DNA of 64,000 nt from Gordonia sp. KTR9 (GTDB lineage Bacteria > Actinomycetota > Actinomycetes > Mycobacteriales > Mycobacteriaceae), in assembly GCF_000143885.2 (NCBI RefSeq), contig NC_018580.1, positions 62,001-126,000 on the forward strand, given 5' to 3'. The notes beneath the pieces were generated by a model. That model saw nothing but the letters and a program-made list of their open reading frames with translations. It was not told the origin of the DNA and did no database searches. Below, piece by piece: positions 44,885 to 56,600 of this stretch. Position 1 is the stretch's first letter, and every line of letters starts with the position of its first letter. The position numbers and the translations under genes were made by a program.

Positions 44885-47343
44885 TGGCATCCAAGTCCTC
44901 CCGAAAACGGCGGAACAAGAAGCGCCGCCAGGACGCCAAAGCCTGGCACGCGGACCAACACGTTCGGGTAGCGCTGGACCGTGCCCTTGATACTGCTGAG
45001 TTGCTTTCAGAGGTCTTGAAAGCGACCGATCCTGCGGTGGAAGTTGAGCAGCGTATCGACGATGCGGCGACGCAGTTCGTCGAGGGATTCGCTGGCTACG
45101 ACCCTCTGGGGACGCTTGAGGCCATTCGCATGATGACATTGCCGTTCGCCCCGGCGGGCGTCTCGCCGCCCGCCAGTGCGCAGAGCGGCCCAGCTGTCGC
45201 AGAGGTCTTGGCCGTTGTGCTCCGGTGTGCGGAGTCAGAGATGGATTCCGGTGTCGAACCCAAGCGCGTCGATCAAGACCTTTGCGGTGCTATCAGCGAG
45301 CGATTCATCCCTCTTGCTCAGGAGCTCCTCAACCTCGGCGCCGTCCGCGACATCCTGTCAGCTCAGAAGTTCGACGCCATGTCGCAGGTGGCCGCGTCTG
45401 TACGTGGCAACGGGCGCATGATGCGTGGAACTTCATACCCCGAGATGCAAAATGAGACGCTTCGAGGTCTGTTTGGCGCGCCGGTCGAAGCTGGGCTAAG
45501 AGCACTCCTCGGATTCGGCGTCGAGGACGCGCTGTCATTCCTCAACACCTGCGACCAGATGCAGATGGAACAGTTCAACGCGCGAGGTCAAGCTCTCGCC
45601 GATGCATTCAATGCGCTCGACGTGAGCGAGGAACGAACGCCCACAGATGACGAGAAGCGCATCGCACTCGAAGGACTCACCGGCATCTTCAATCCAAGTG
45701 CTACTCACGCGGCCGTCCCTGTCGCTGACGTGGCTGACCGAGCTGGACTATCGGCCGAGATGGGGACAAAGATTGCAACCTTCTTCGCACCACCTAGCCC
45801 GACCGAAACCGCAGGCACCGCGTTGCGGGCATACCTGGATGGCAACTCACCAGTGCGCTCTCATCCAATTGTTCTCCGAGATGACTTGGTGATGACCATC
45901 CACCCAGCGCTCATCGCGGACGCGGTGAAGCCGGCATTCGAAGACGCTCTGAAAAACTCAGTTCACTGGGAGATCTACGCGGCCCATCGTGGGAAGTATC
46001 TGGAAGACCGAGTCGCGCAGCTTTTCAACACGCTTGTCCCGGGGGTTACCTCGCACCATGGGATCGAGTACCTCGTACCCGCCAACGAGGCCGAGGAAGC
46101 CGGCGATCCCGTCGGCTACACGAAGTTGGTAGAGGGCGACCACTTGTTCATCCTTCACGACGTCGCGTTCATCGTGGAGGACAAGGCCATTCCTCTCAGC
46201 GATCGCTCGCGGACCGGTGAGCTGAACCCACTGCGCAGGAACCTTGCTACCGCCATCACGAAGGGGGCCGAGCAGGCAGGACGGATGAAGCAGCGGATAG
46301 TCGCGGACCACGGTCTTCGTCTCCGAGACGGGAGTTGGCTCGACCTTGCTGATATTCGCGAGATCCACTCCGTTGTCACAAGTCTGGACGACATGCCAGG
46401 AATCGCCACCGCGACCGCGAAGCTGATTGGTGCGGGGCTCCTATCGCCAGACAACATTCCCTGGACTGTCTCCCTCAACGACCTCGACCTCATCGCCCAA
46501 CTCGTCGACCGCGCCGCGGAGTTCCTGCTGTATGTGCGGCGGCGGACCGAATCCAAGGCCACCGAAATGTTCATGGCGGTTGACGAGTTGGACCTCTTCT
46601 TACTGTTCTTCCGGATGGGCCTTTACGTCGAGCCCGATCCCGAAACGGCCTGGCGCGAGATGCCCTGGCGGGGCAAGCCGCGCACAGCGGACGTGCGCCG
46701 ATTCAAGAAGCAGGTTCCCGGACTGGTCACCAGCCAGACAGATGAGCTCGATGCGTGGTTCTCCTCGAAGCACCCTCCAGCCGGTGCGGCGCAACCCGAT
46801 GCAGTCGCGCCCAAGCCGCGCATGATTCCCTCCCCACTGGCCCCTCTCATCGACTGGCTCCAAGCGAACGCAATCTTTGGATGGTTGAGCATCGGAGCAA
46901 GCCTCCTGGATGGCTCGTCGGACGCCCAGCGGCAACTCGCGAGATACCCGATTGACCTGATCAACAACCCTGATCCCGACGGCAAACCGAGAAGCATCGG
47001 CCTCCCTTCGGGGCTCACCAAGGAGGATGGCTGGCTGCTCGTATGGATGACGCGACCGGCGGCGATGGACGTCGCGCAGGTAGTCCGCCGAGCGCACGCC
47101 TACATGTTGGCGAAGAAACACCAACTCGGGTATCGCCGCGGAGCGTCGTTTGTGTACGACGAACCCAGCGGCCAACCCATCGGCGCCTCGTACGACTCAG
47201 GTCAGACGGAGGTCGAACCCGAGGTCCTCGCCGAGGTGGTCGCGTCGCTGAGACCGCCCGGCAGCATCGAAACACCAGCGCAGATGACGCAACGTCGTCG
47301 AGCAGAAAGACGTGCCGCCAAGCGAAAGAAGCGTCGACGATGA
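44884..47343 (+). CDS. PD-(D/E)XK nuclease-like cargo protein
   Basis: ATG overlaps the helicase stop, so the two are translated together; 819 residues. The N-terminus is strongly basic (SSRKRRNKKRR) and the C-terminus also (RRRAERRAAKRKKRRR), framing a helical first half. In the middle YLEDRVAQLF...EGDHLFILHDVAFIVEDKA fits a restriction-endonuclease fold: D419, then E432-D-K434. The rest has no named domain. Together with the helicase it may recognise and cut DNA that lacks the cognate modification; direct evidence is limited to the motif. Confidence 0.75.
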   Translation: MASKSSRKRRNKKRRQDAKAWHADQHVRVALDRALDTAELLSEVLKATDPAVEVEQRIDDAATQFVEGFAGYDPLGTLEAIRMMTLPFAPAGVSPPASAQSGPAVAEVLAVVLRCAESEMDSGVEPKRVDQDLCGAISERFIPLAQELLNLGAVRDILSAQKFDAMSQVAASVRGNGRMMRGTSYPEMQNETLRGLFGAPVEAGLRALLGFGVEDALSFLNTCDQMQMEQFNARGQALADAFNALDVSEERTPTDDEKRIALEGLTGIFNPSATHAAVPVADVADRAGLSAEMGTKIATFFAPPSPTETAGTALRAYLDGNSPVRSHPIVLRDDLVMTIHPALIADAVKPAFEDALKNSVHWEIYAAHRGKYLEDRVAQLFNTLVPGVTSHHGIEYLVPANEAEEAGDPVGYTKLVEGDHLFILHDVAFIVEDKAIPLSDRSRTGELNPLRRNLATAITKGAEQAGRMKQRIVADHGLRLRDGSWLDLADIREIHSVVTSLDDMPGIATATAKLIGAGLLSPDNIPWTVSLNDLDLIAQLVDRAAEFLLYVRRRTESKATEMFMAVDELDLFLLFFRMGLYVEPDPETAWREMPWRGKPRTADVRRFKKQVPGLVTSQTDELDAWFSSKHPPAGAAQPDAVAPKPRMIPSPLAPLIDWLQANAIFGWLSIGASLLDGSSDAQRQLARYPIDLINNPDPDGKPRSIGLPSGLTKEDGWLLVWMTRPAAMDVAQVVRRAHAYMLAKKHQLGYRRGASFVYDEPSGQPIGASYDSGQTEVEPEVLAEVVASLRPPGSIETPAQMTQRRRAERRAAKRKKRRR

Positions 47344-47525
47344 GGTCGACCGTCTCCGCTGCCCCCTGAGGCCGCCTTCGACGAGGGCTGTCGGTGGCAA
47401 GCAAACGTGGTGCGACGTGGACGTTGCCTGAGTTTTCGTCGGGCTTGGCCGATAGGTTTAGATGTGCGGGCTTCACGGCGTAGGTCGCCGTTCAGCTTTG
47501 CCAAAGGGTGAGTAGAGGGGTCGAT

Positions 47526-50300
47526 TTGGTTCAGAAGCGCAAGCTGATCGAGGTGGCACTGCCACTGGAAGCGATCAACCGAGAATCCGCGCGTGAGAAG
47601 TCGATCAAGCACGGACACCCGTCCACTTTGCACATGTGGTGGGCGCGCCGACCTCACACTGCGGCTAGGGCTGTTATCTTTGCGCAGCTTGTTGATGACC
47701 CGTCGGCGCGCCCTGACGAGTTTCCAACGGAGGAGTCGCAGCGGCTCGAGCGTGAACGCCTACACCGCTTGATCGAAAGACTCGCGAGCTGGGACAACAG
47801 TAGCGACCGCCGTCTCTTCGCGGAGGCCCTCGACGAGATCCGAAGGTCGTCAGGTGGCGAGCTACCCTCGATTCTTGATCCTTTCGCGGGTGGCGGAACT
47901 ATTCCCCTCGAAGCGCAGCGGCTGGGCTTGGACGCCACGGGTTCAGACCTGAATCCTGTAGCTGTCCTGATTAATAGGGCCCTTCTCGAGCTGCCCGCTG
48001 CAGCGCGGGGATGCCCCCCTTTGTTCCCCGGTGCCATCGACGCCGAGATTCGGTCCTGGCGCGGGCTAGAGGGGCTCGCCGCGGACATTCGAGCATACGG
48101 CGAATGGATGAGGGAACGTGCATTCGAGCGTCTTGCGCACATGTACCCGGCTGCAACGACAACCGATGGGCGACGACTGAAAGTCGTGGCCTGGATGTGG
48201 GCGCGCACGGTGACCTGCCCCAACCCCGCATGTGCGATCGAAATGCCGCTGACACGGTCGTGGTGGCTTCGAAACAAGAAGGGCAATGAGAGGTATGTGG
48301 TGCCGCAGATCGTTGCGGCTCCTGACCACCCATCTGGGCAGCGGGTGGAGTACACAATAGGGGAGGGCGCGACGGGGGCGCCGACTGCGCAGACCGATGG
48401 CACAGTCGGGCGCCGCGGCGCGGTGTGCATCGCGTGTAAGTCCCCGGTTGACCTAAAGTATGTCCGCGCCGAGGGGCAAGCTGGACGGTTGTCGCAACAG
48501 TTGATGGCCATCGTCGCCGAGGGAAACCGGCAGCGCGAGTACCTCGCCCCGGACTCCGCCCACATCGAAGCCTCGGACGTTCCGGAGCCCGATGATGTTC
48601 CGTCACAGGCCATGCCTGACCACAGCGTGAGCCCTTCGACCCACCAGACAATTAAGATTTACGGCTTTGACACGTGGTCGGACCTGTTCACCAATCGGCA
48701 ACTGTGGGCACTTTCGACTTTCAGCGATCTCGTGAAGTCCGTGCACGAGCAGGTCGTCTGCGACGGTGGTACGCGTGAGTACGCGGATGCTGTTGCCACC
48801 TACCTTGCGATGGCGATTTCGAAGCTCGCGGACCGAGGGTCAACAATCGTCACTTGGTTCTTGGGCCGAGAAAGCACACGCAACACTTTCGCCCGCCAGG
48901 CCCTGCCGATGACCTGGGACTTCGTCGAGCCGAATCAGTTCGCCGACGGCACCGGGAGTTGGCGGGGCGCCGTTTCCTGGACCGCAGAAGCCCTGTCCGG
49001 CCTTCCATCCAACGGAGTCGCGGGGCATGCCGAGACGGCCGATGCCGCGACGCGGACATACGAGGGCTTCGTCGTTAGTACGGACCCTCCGTACTACGAC
49101 AACATCGGATACTCCGACCTCTCGGATTTCTTCTATGTTTGGCTGCGCAGGTCGCTTCGGGATATCCATCCAGCGCTTATGTCAACGATGCTCGTGCCAA
49201 AGGCCGAGGAACTCGTCGCGAATCCGTACCGCCACGATGGGCGGGACGGCGCCAGAACCTTCTTCGAGGACGGCTTCCGGGAAGTATTCGCGCGGGTGCG
49301 AGAGTCCGCGTCTGACCGTTATCCAATCACCGTCTGGTACGCCTTCAAGCAGAGCGATAGCGATGAGTCAGGAGCGGCATCAACGGGCTGGGAGACCCTC
49401 CTCGAAGGCATGATTCGGAGCGGTTGGGAGATTACCTCGACTTGGCCAAGTCGTTCGGAACTCAGCAACAGGATGATCGCGAGTGGCAAGAACGCTCTCG
49501 CTTCCTCGATAGTTCTGTCCCTCCGTCCAAGGAGCGACGAGGCGCTTACCACCGATCGCAGAGGGTTTGTTGCTGCGCTAGTTGCGGAGCTTCCAGACGC
49601 CCTCCGCAAGCTACAGCAAGGTCAGATCGCGCCGGTGGACCTCCCGCAGGCCGCCATTGGCCCAGGTATGGCCGTGTTCAGCCGGTACGCCGCGGTTCTT
49701 GAGCCAGACGGATCGAAAATGTCTGTCCGGTCGGCCCTGGCTAGGATCAATGAGATCCTCGACCGAGTGCTTAATGAGCAGGAGGGCGACTTCGACTCGC
49801 CGACTCGCTTCGCAATCGCTTGGTACCGGCAGCACGGGTATGACGTCGGTGCGTTCGGTGACGCGAACAACCTCGCCAACGCTCGCAACACCACCGTCGA
49901 CGTCATGGACCGCGCCGGGATCCTCTCCAGCCGGGCTGGCAAGGTGCAGCTCATCAAGGCTTCCGATCTGAGTTGGGACTATGACCCTGTTGCCGATCTC
50001 CACACGAGCAACTGGGAAGCACTTCACCACCTCATCAAGGTGTTGGAGCGGGATGGCATCGCACCCGCTGGTGACTTTCTTCAGGTCGCGCTGAGCCGGC
50101 CCGATGGGGCAGTCGATGCCGACCTGGTGAAGGAGCTCGCGCACCTGCTCTTCCGAGTTGCTGAAGCTAATGGGTGGACGAAGGATGCTCTCTCCTTCAA
50201 CAGCCTTGTGACGAGTTGGCCTGAGATTCTCGAAGTTGCCCGCTCCGCGAGGAAACCGACCCAGGCGCAAGGCGCGTTCGACTTCGATGAGGACAACTGA
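47526..50300 (+). CDS. DUF1156-type DNA methyltransferase
   Basis: TTG at 47526 with AGAGGGG five bases upstream is the preferred start (924 residues) because the family begins close to KRKLIEVALPLEAIN; GTG at 47508 is the alternative. The DUF1156 start (SAREKSIKHGHPSTLHMWWA) is followed by the SAM-binding motif DPFAGGGTIP (from residue 118) and the amino-methylase motif DPPYYD (520-525). Cys pairs (CPNPAC, CIACKSP) suggest a zinc knuckle. It probably methylates adenine or cytosine N4 in host DNA to mark self. 182 bases separate it from the nuclease gene, so it may have its own promoter. Confidence 0.92.
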   Translation: MVQKRKLIEVALPLEAINRESAREKSIKHGHPSTLHMWWARRPHTAARAVIFAQLVDDPSARPDEFPTEESQRLERERLHRLIERLASWDNSSDRRLFAEALDEIRRSSGGELPSILDPFAGGGTIPLEAQRLGLDATGSDLNPVAVLINRALLELPAAARGCPPLFPGAIDAEIRSWRGLEGLAADIRAYGEWMRERAFERLAHMYPAATTTDGRRLKVVAWMWARTVTCPNPACAIEMPLTRSWWLRNKKGNERYVVPQIVAAPDHPSGQRVEYTIGEGATGAPTAQTDGTVGRRGAVCIACKSPVDLKYVRAEGQAGRLSQQLMAIVAEGNRQREYLAPDSAHIEASDVPEPDDVPSQAMPDHSVSPSTHQTIKIYGFDTWSDLFTNRQLWALSTFSDLVKSVHEQVVCDGGTREYADAVATYLAMAISKLADRGSTIVTWFLGRESTRNTFARQALPMTWDFVEPNQFADGTGSWRGAVSWTAEALSGLPSNGVAGHAETADAATRTYEGFVVSTDPPYYDNIGYSDLSDFFYVWLRRSLRDIHPALMSTMLVPKAEELVANPYRHDGRDGARTFFEDGFREVFARVRESASDRYPITVWYAFKQSDSDESGAASTGWETLLEGMIRSGWEITSTWPSRSELSNRMIASGKNALASSIVLSLRPRSDEALTTDRRGFVAALVAELPDALRKLQQGQIAPVDLPQAAIGPGMAVFSRYAAVLEPDGSKMSVRSALARINEILDRVLNEQEGDFDSPTRFAIAWYRQHGYDVGAFGDANNLANARNTTVDVMDRAGILSSRAGKVQLIKASDLSWDYDPVADLHTSNWEALHHLIKVLERDGIAPAGDFLQVALSRPDGAVDADLVKELAHLLFRVAEANGWTKDALSFNSLVTSWPEILEVARSARKPTQAQGAFDFDEDN

Positions 50301-50301
50301 C

Positions 50302-53300
50302 ATGGCACTGAGTAACCGCGACCGCGTCGGCAGAATGTTCGAGGCCATCGCCCCGGCACTGGATGACTACATCTCCTCGGTGATCGGCGCAGTAGATCCC
50401 AGTGCAGGCGCGAACTGGGTCCAACTCGTCGCGGCCAAAGACAAACACACTGGGAAGGTCTATGACCCTCTCGATCCACAGGTGCAGCTGCGGATGCTCA
50501 CGGAGTCGGCGATCACAACCAACGTCAAGCCTCGCTGGTATCCGTTCTCCGACACACTCGGTCGAGTGGGCGAAGCGTTCGCGACGGAGCTCAAGAACGC
50601 CCGAAACACCTGGGCCCACAACGGTTCTTTCACCGATGACGATGCCTACCGCGTCCTTGACACCGCGGAGCGGTTGATGCGTCTGCTTGCCAAGCCGGGT
50701 GAGGGTGACCTGATCAAGGGCATTCGTCTCAATCTCCGCCGCGTGACCGCCGACCGCGACGACAAGCGAGTCTTGAAGGCGGCGGTCGACAATCCCGAGG
50801 CCGTCGGGGGGCTGAAGCCTTGGCGAGAGGTTCTTCAGCCTCATGATGATGTGGCGACGGGCAACTTCCATGCCTCTGAGTTCGCGGCTGATCTGTATAA
50901 GGTTGCGACGGGAGGCGAGGTCGACTCGGACTATTCCGATCCTGTCGAGTTCTTCCGCCGCACGTATCTAACCGAGGGCCTCAGCGACTTGATCGGTCGG
51001 GCGGTGCGGCGTCTTGCCGGAGATGACAACGTCTCTCCAGTCATCAACCTTCAGACTAACTTCGGTGGCGGCAAGACGCACTCGATGCTCTCTCTGTGGC
51101 ATATTGCCGCCGGGCTACCGGTGGGCGAGTTCCCGCAGGCAACCCAGGAGTTACTGATCGCAAGCGGCTACCAGGGAGACAAGGTCAATCGCGTCGCCAT
51201 TGTCGGTAACCACTTCAGCCCGTCCGGGGTGGTCAAGGACGACGGTACTCAGGTCAACACGATTTGGGGTGAGCTTGCGTGGCAGCTCGGCGGCGCCGAG
51301 GCGTTCGCCCTCGTCGCTCGCTCCGACGCTGACCGCACACACCCCGGCGAGAAGCTCCACGAGTTGCTGAGCACTTACGCTCCCGCTGTCATTCTGATCG
51401 ACGAGTGGGTGGCCTACGCCCGATCACTCGTCGGCCGCGATGATCTCGCCGGCGGCACGTTCGACGACCAGTTCACCTTTGCTCAGTCGCTGACCGAGGC
51501 AGCCAAGGGCACTTCGGGTGTCCTGCTGGCGATTTCGATCCCTGCCTCCGAAAATGGCGACAGCGGGGACAAGACCGTTGCTGGAAACGCCGAGGAGGTC
51601 GGTGGTGCCCATGGCTTGGAGGCGTTGAAACGACTCCAGAACGTGGTACGTCGCGTGGCTGACCAGTGGCGGCCGGCGTCGTCGGATGAGGCGTACCACA
51701 TCGTCAAGCAGCGGCTGTTTAAAGACGCTGACGCCGCCGCGCTCGCTTCCATCGGTGCGACTGCGCGAACCTACGTCGAGATGTACCGCAAGTACACCGA
51801 CGACTTCCCGCGCGAAGCACGCGACACCGCGTATGAAGACCGCATCAAGCGGACCTATCCGATCCACCCGGAGATGTTCGACACTCTCTACGAGGAGTGG
51901 TCGTCCCTTGAACGCTTCCAGCGCACGCGTGGTGTGCTGCGCCTGATGAGCACTGTCATTCACGCCCTCTGGACGGGTGAGGATGCATCGCCACTGATCA
52001 TGCCCGGATCGATTCCGCTCGCCACGGCGAATGTGAATGCCGAACTGACACAGTATCTTCAGGACTCCTGGAAGACGATCATCGACGCCGATGTCGACGG
52101 GCCTAACTCTGAGCCAGGACGCATCGACAAAGAGAAGCCGCTGTTCGGGCAGCGTGCCCTCACCAAGCGGCTCGCGCGCACCGTGTTCTTCGGTGCGGCG
52201 CCGACCATCGCGCCGGGTTCGACCCACAAGGGCATCGGTACTCAGCGCGTGTTCCTTGGCACCGCGGTACCTGGGGATGTGCCTGGCAACTTCCATGCCG
52301 CGCTGACGCAGCTCGGTGATCGAGCGACGTACTTTTACTCGGGGTCGGGAAAGTACTGGTATGACTTGCAGCCCAACATCACCCGTACCGCAAAGGATCA
52401 GGCGGAGCGTCTGCACAAGGAGGACGTCTGGGCGGAGATCGTCCGCCGCCTCCAGAGTCAGGGCCGCACCCGCGGCGAGTTTGCTGGCGTCCACGTCTGC
52501 CCCGAAAGCAACGCCGATATCCCCGACACCGACGAGGCGCGGCTGGTAATCCTTCACCCAAAGGTTGCCCACAAGGGCAAAACGGAATCTGACGCAAAGG
52601 CGTTCGCGCAGAAGGCCACTGAGCAGCGGGGCAGCGCCAACCGGACCAATCGCAACATGGTCGTCTACCTGGCCGCGGATGAGGCTCGTCTCGAAGAACT
52701 CGACTCCGCGACCAGGGACTTCCTCGGCTGGAAGCATGTCTTGGACAACGAGGCCGACCTCGACCTGACACAGAACCAGAGGAACCAAGCGGCGCAACGT
52801 CGCGATCAGGCCGACCAGACAGTGACCGCGCGCCTGCTACAGACGTTCACCTGGGCGCTGGTGCCGACGCAGCCGGAACCCAGCTCGCCGTTCCTGATCC
52901 GTGAGACCAGAGTCGAGGGCCAGTCGGAGTCACTGGCCGAGCGCGTTTCGCGTCGACTTGGCAACGACGGCGATCTCTCAACCCGACAGGCAGCTGCGAC
53001 GATCCGGTTGGCGATCAACAAGGTTCCGCAGATCTGGAAGGACGGGCACATCTCGCTGGGTGCCCTGTGGGGGCTCTACGCGCAGTATCCGTACATGCCT
53101 CGGCTCCGGGATCGGAAGGTACTCGACGAAGGCATTGTCGACCTGCCGATGATTTGGTCGACCGATGGGTTCGCACTCGCTACCGATTACGACCAGGCGG
53201 CTGGCCGCTACATCGGTCTGTGGACGCCCGAGGACAAGGGCGCTGCGCCTGTTGCCACCGACACATTGCTACTCGTTCGACCCGACGTTGCTGAGAAGCA

Positions 53301-53649
53301 GCGCTCGGCAGAACCTGGCCCCGGTCCGAAGCCGGGACCTGGCCCTGTGCCGCCGGGCCCGGGACCCGGACCGACCCCGCCGCCCGGCCCCAGCCCTAGG
53401 GTGGACATCGTTTGGCCGACACGCTTTTACGGGGTGAAGACACTCAACTCCGACAAGATTGCGCTCGAGTTCAAGAACGTAGCCGAGGAGGTGCTTGCAC
53501 ATCTCCGTTCGGGGGCGAACACCAACGTGACAGTACGGATTGAGATAGAGGCGACTGACTCCGACGGCTTCAACGAGAACCGGGTTCGAACCGTCTCTGA
53601 GAATGCCAGGACGCTCAAGTTCGACCAGTCGGGTTTCGAGGAAAGCTAG
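50302..53649 (+). CDS. DUF499-type ATPase
   Basis: ATG one base after the methylase stop; 1115 residues. Helical N-terminal domain (RDRVGRMFEAIAPALDDYISS, Swt1/HEPN-like by eye), then an ATPase with Walker A NFGGGKTHSM (K258) and Walker B VILIDEWVAYA. The middle is typical of DUF499 proteins. A Pro/Gly repeat linker (encoded 53315-53400) joins a small C-terminal domain. DUF499 ATPases accompany DUF1156 methylases in defence islands; they are thought to couple nucleotide hydrolysis to DNA sensing. Tight spacing shows it is made with the methylase. Confidence 0.9.
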   Translation: MALSNRDRVGRMFEAIAPALDDYISSVIGAVDPSAGANWVQLVAAKDKHTGKVYDPLDPQVQLRMLTESAITTNVKPRWYPFSDTLGRVGEAFATELKNARNTWAHNGSFTDDDAYRVLDTAERLMRLLAKPGEGDLIKGIRLNLRRVTADRDDKRVLKAAVDNPEAVGGLKPWREVLQPHDDVATGNFHASEFAADLYKVATGGEVDSDYSDPVEFFRRTYLTEGLSDLIGRAVRRLAGDDNVSPVINLQTNFGGGKTHSMLSLWHIAAGLPVGEFPQATQELLIASGYQGDKVNRVAIVGNHFSPSGVVKDDGTQVNTIWGELAWQLGGAEAFALVARSDADRTHPGEKLHELLSTYAPAVILIDEWVAYARSLVGRDDLAGGTFDDQFTFAQSLTEAAKGTSGVLLAISIPASENGDSGDKTVAGNAEEVGGAHGLEALKRLQNVVRRVADQWRPASSDEAYHIVKQRLFKDADAAALASIGATARTYVEMYRKYTDDFPREARDTAYEDRIKRTYPIHPEMFDTLYEEWSSLERFQRTRGVLRLMSTVIHALWTGEDASPLIMPGSIPLATANVNAELTQYLQDSWKTIIDADVDGPNSEPGRIDKEKPLFGQRALTKRLARTVFFGAAPTIAPGSTHKGIGTQRVFLGTAVPGDVPGNFHAALTQLGDRATYFYSGSGKYWYDLQPNITRTAKDQAERLHKEDVWAEIVRRLQSQGRTRGEFAGVHVCPESNADIPDTDEARLVILHPKVAHKGKTESDAKAFAQKATEQRGSANRTNRNMVVYLAADEARLEELDSATRDFLGWKHVLDNEADLDLTQNQRNQAAQRRDQADQTVTARLLQTFTWALVPTQPEPSSPFLIRETRVEGQSESLAERVSRRLGNDGDLSTRQAAATIRLAINKVPQIWKDGHISLGALWGLYAQYPYMPRLRDRKVLDEGIVDLPMIWSTDGFALATDYDQAAGRYIGLWTPEDKGAAPVATDTLLLVRPDVAEKQRSAEPGPGPKPGPGPVPPGPGPGPTPPPGPSPRVDIVWPTRFYGVKTLNSDKIALEFKNVAEEVLAHLRSGANTNVTVRIEIEATDSDGFNENRVRTVSENARTLKFDQSGFEES

Positions 53650-53671
53650 TTCAGAGGATAGGGAGCAGTCT

Positions 53672-56600
53672 GTGACCGACAGTGAGGGCGATCAGGAGGA
53701 TATGCAGGTAAGCAACGAACTGCTCGCCATCCCCGTTGACGACCCGATCCGCCAGCAAGCAAGCAATGTGGTCGAACCGCCCGTCGATCCCCAGCTTGAG
53801 TTGCTTCCTACAAACTTGATGGATTGGGAGGACTTCGAGCGACTCCTGTTAGATCTCGGACGGCACGAACTGGGGCTGCGTTCACTGAGTTACTTCGGGA
53901 AGCGAGGGCAAGCTCAGAAGGGGCTCGACGTTGTCGGCACAAATGCCCACGGAAAGTGCGAGGGCATCCAGTCGAAGCGCTACCAGAAGTTCACAGTCGC
54001 GCATTTGGACTCCGCGGTGGAAAAATACACGCGATCCGATGTGCCTTTCACACTCGTCCGACTCGTCGTTGGTGTCAGCGCCAAGGTAGATGATCGCGCC
54101 GTGGTGGAGCGCAAAGCGGTTCTTAACGAGCAACATCATCCTGTAGACATCGATGTTTGGGATCAGTCACGGATATCGGAGATGCTGCGGGATAAACCCG
54201 AGATCGTGATCAAGTACTTTGGGCTTCGCGCTGCTGAGCGCTTCTGTATTCCACACGTGCTCGTCCCCGTCGAGATTCCGGGGGCTGATGCTGTAGCAAC
54301 GGCAGACGCCGTTCTGCTCGGGCCGCTAGTAAGTACCGATGCCCAAAGACTTGTCGATAGAGCAAACGATATCGCCAACGATGATCCTGGTGCGGCACTT
54401 GAGCTCTACCAGGAGGTGCAGAAGCGACTAGCAGCGGCGGGGTTTCCCGGCCACGCAGCAGAATTTGATGACACAGTGGTGGCGCTGTCTATTCGAACAG
54501 ACCAGGCCGAGACTGCAATACGGCCGCTGATGGACGCACTGTGGGTGGCGGAGGGTAAAGGTGACTCGCTTGGCGTTGACCGAGTTGGTCGCAGGTTACG
54601 CGATCTCGCCGACCTCCCTGAGTTCGGACCTACGCGCAACAAAGTGCCTCGAACGCCAAGACTTGGTGCTGCGTTCGAGATTGCAGACTTCGTTTCGGAT
54701 CAGATGCATACGCCGATCCCGACGCGTATCGAGATTCCGGCAGAAGCAATTGCGCTCTCCGAACTCGGAGACCGGGCCCGTGCGATTGCCTTCGCTGCTG
54801 AACGCGCGCTAGGCAACGACGATCTGACTTGGCTCGTTGAGCACCAGCAGCAGATCGAGTCGACCGCAGCCGAGATAGACGTCAGCAACATCGAGTTGGC
54901 AGTCCGGCTACGTTTAGCGATAGCCGACGCGACCGGAGAGTGGACCGACTTAGTGCATACTGCGAGGACGCGGATGCGTCGCGACCTCAAAGCTCTAACG
55001 CTTGCACGATTTGCCCGTCACCGGCTGCTTCAGGCGGCTCCGGCAGAGGCAGACAGCGAGTGGCGCGACGCCATCGGTGAGGCGTGCTTAGCGCAGCGAC
55101 ACGCGGACGCAGCGGACTGGCTCTATAGTCAGCGCTTCGTCGCGAATCGCTACCGTGGATTCGTCGAAGACACGTGGCACCCTCTTGCGCAAGCGCTATC
55201 CGACTTGCCCTCGCGGCCAAGAATCGTCACAACTGCGACTAACGCGCGGGAGCGCGCATTCGCAGCGATGCATTACGACGAGCCGAGAGTTGCTGTGATC
55301 AATCTCCGGAGGCTGCTCCTCGACGGGATTAGATCGGCGTCTTTCCACGACGAACGTGAAGCTCGTCGGCTGCTCGGCGAGACCTACCGCAGCACGGATA
55401 ATCTGGAGTTGGCGGCTTACTACACAATCGGGGCAGGTGATCCGAAAGCGGCGCGCGCAGTCGCCGCAGCATTTGGTGACGTTTACCACGATGTCACCGA
55501 ATGGATGAGGAGTCCGCTGTCATGGGTGGCAGCGTCCGCCCTGCAGTTCGCCACCGAACAGGCTGACCTCATACCCGACGAAGATGTCGATACCGTTGCT
55601 GAGCTAGCACTAAGCGCGATCAACGAATCCGCGGCAGGTACGCGCCTCGACTCTCCAATGTTGAGTCCGCAGATCTATCTGTCGGCCTATGGTCTGCTCG
55701 CCGAGCTAGCAGAGCGTCTCGCAGCACGTCACGCCCAAACGCTGCTCGAAATGCTTGCTGACGCGGTTGTCGTGAAGGAACATCACTACCGGCGCACGGA
55801 TGAAAGCCATGTCGAGATCGCGGCAGGCGTAGCCCGGGCCCACAACGGTGAACTTCGGGATACTGCTCTCGAACAGCTGGTCGGACTGTATGCACGCGAG
55901 GCGCACCCATTTAGAGCTTCTGCTCGCAATGTCCTAGTAGACAACCTGGACCAAGTTCGCGATCGCCTGCAAGAGATGGCTAACAACGGCCGCCGTGACG
56001 CTGGTGCACTGCTCGGATATAGCGATCCCGAACACGTATCGGCGGAAGCGGCCAAGGCCGCAGCGGAGCAATTATGCACACAAACGACGAACGGACCCAA
56101 TAGGTTTGGGACGGGGACACGAGCTGTGGACGACTCGCTCGTCGCAGCCGTACTACCAGTGGAGCAGCGTGTTGTCTGCATAAAGGTGCTTTTGGCGAAC
56201 GCGTCTTCGCCCTGGGAGCCGTCATCGAACCGGGACAGCTACTTCATCGCAGCAAGCAATTTAGTCGACGGCCTCGATCAGGAGCATCGCGCTCAATTCT
56301 TCAGCACCACAATGAATTTTGTCTCCAGCCCACCTACTTCTCAGGCAGATGCGTTCAACGCGTCCATGAGCAATCCGCTTGGCGCGATGCGCGTCAACGA
56401 CCGAAGTGACAGCCGTCCGGCAGCAGCGTTTCTTGCAGGTAGGCTTGCTGAATCTGCTGGCGAGAAGCGACTTGTGCGCGATGCAGCGCTGCGCCTCATC
56501 GGCGTCGGCTCGGATGATGACTATCGAATCGCCACCGCCCTCCAACTCGTTCAATCTGAGCTCGGCGACAGCATCGGCCTGTTGGCGCAAGGCAGCTGGA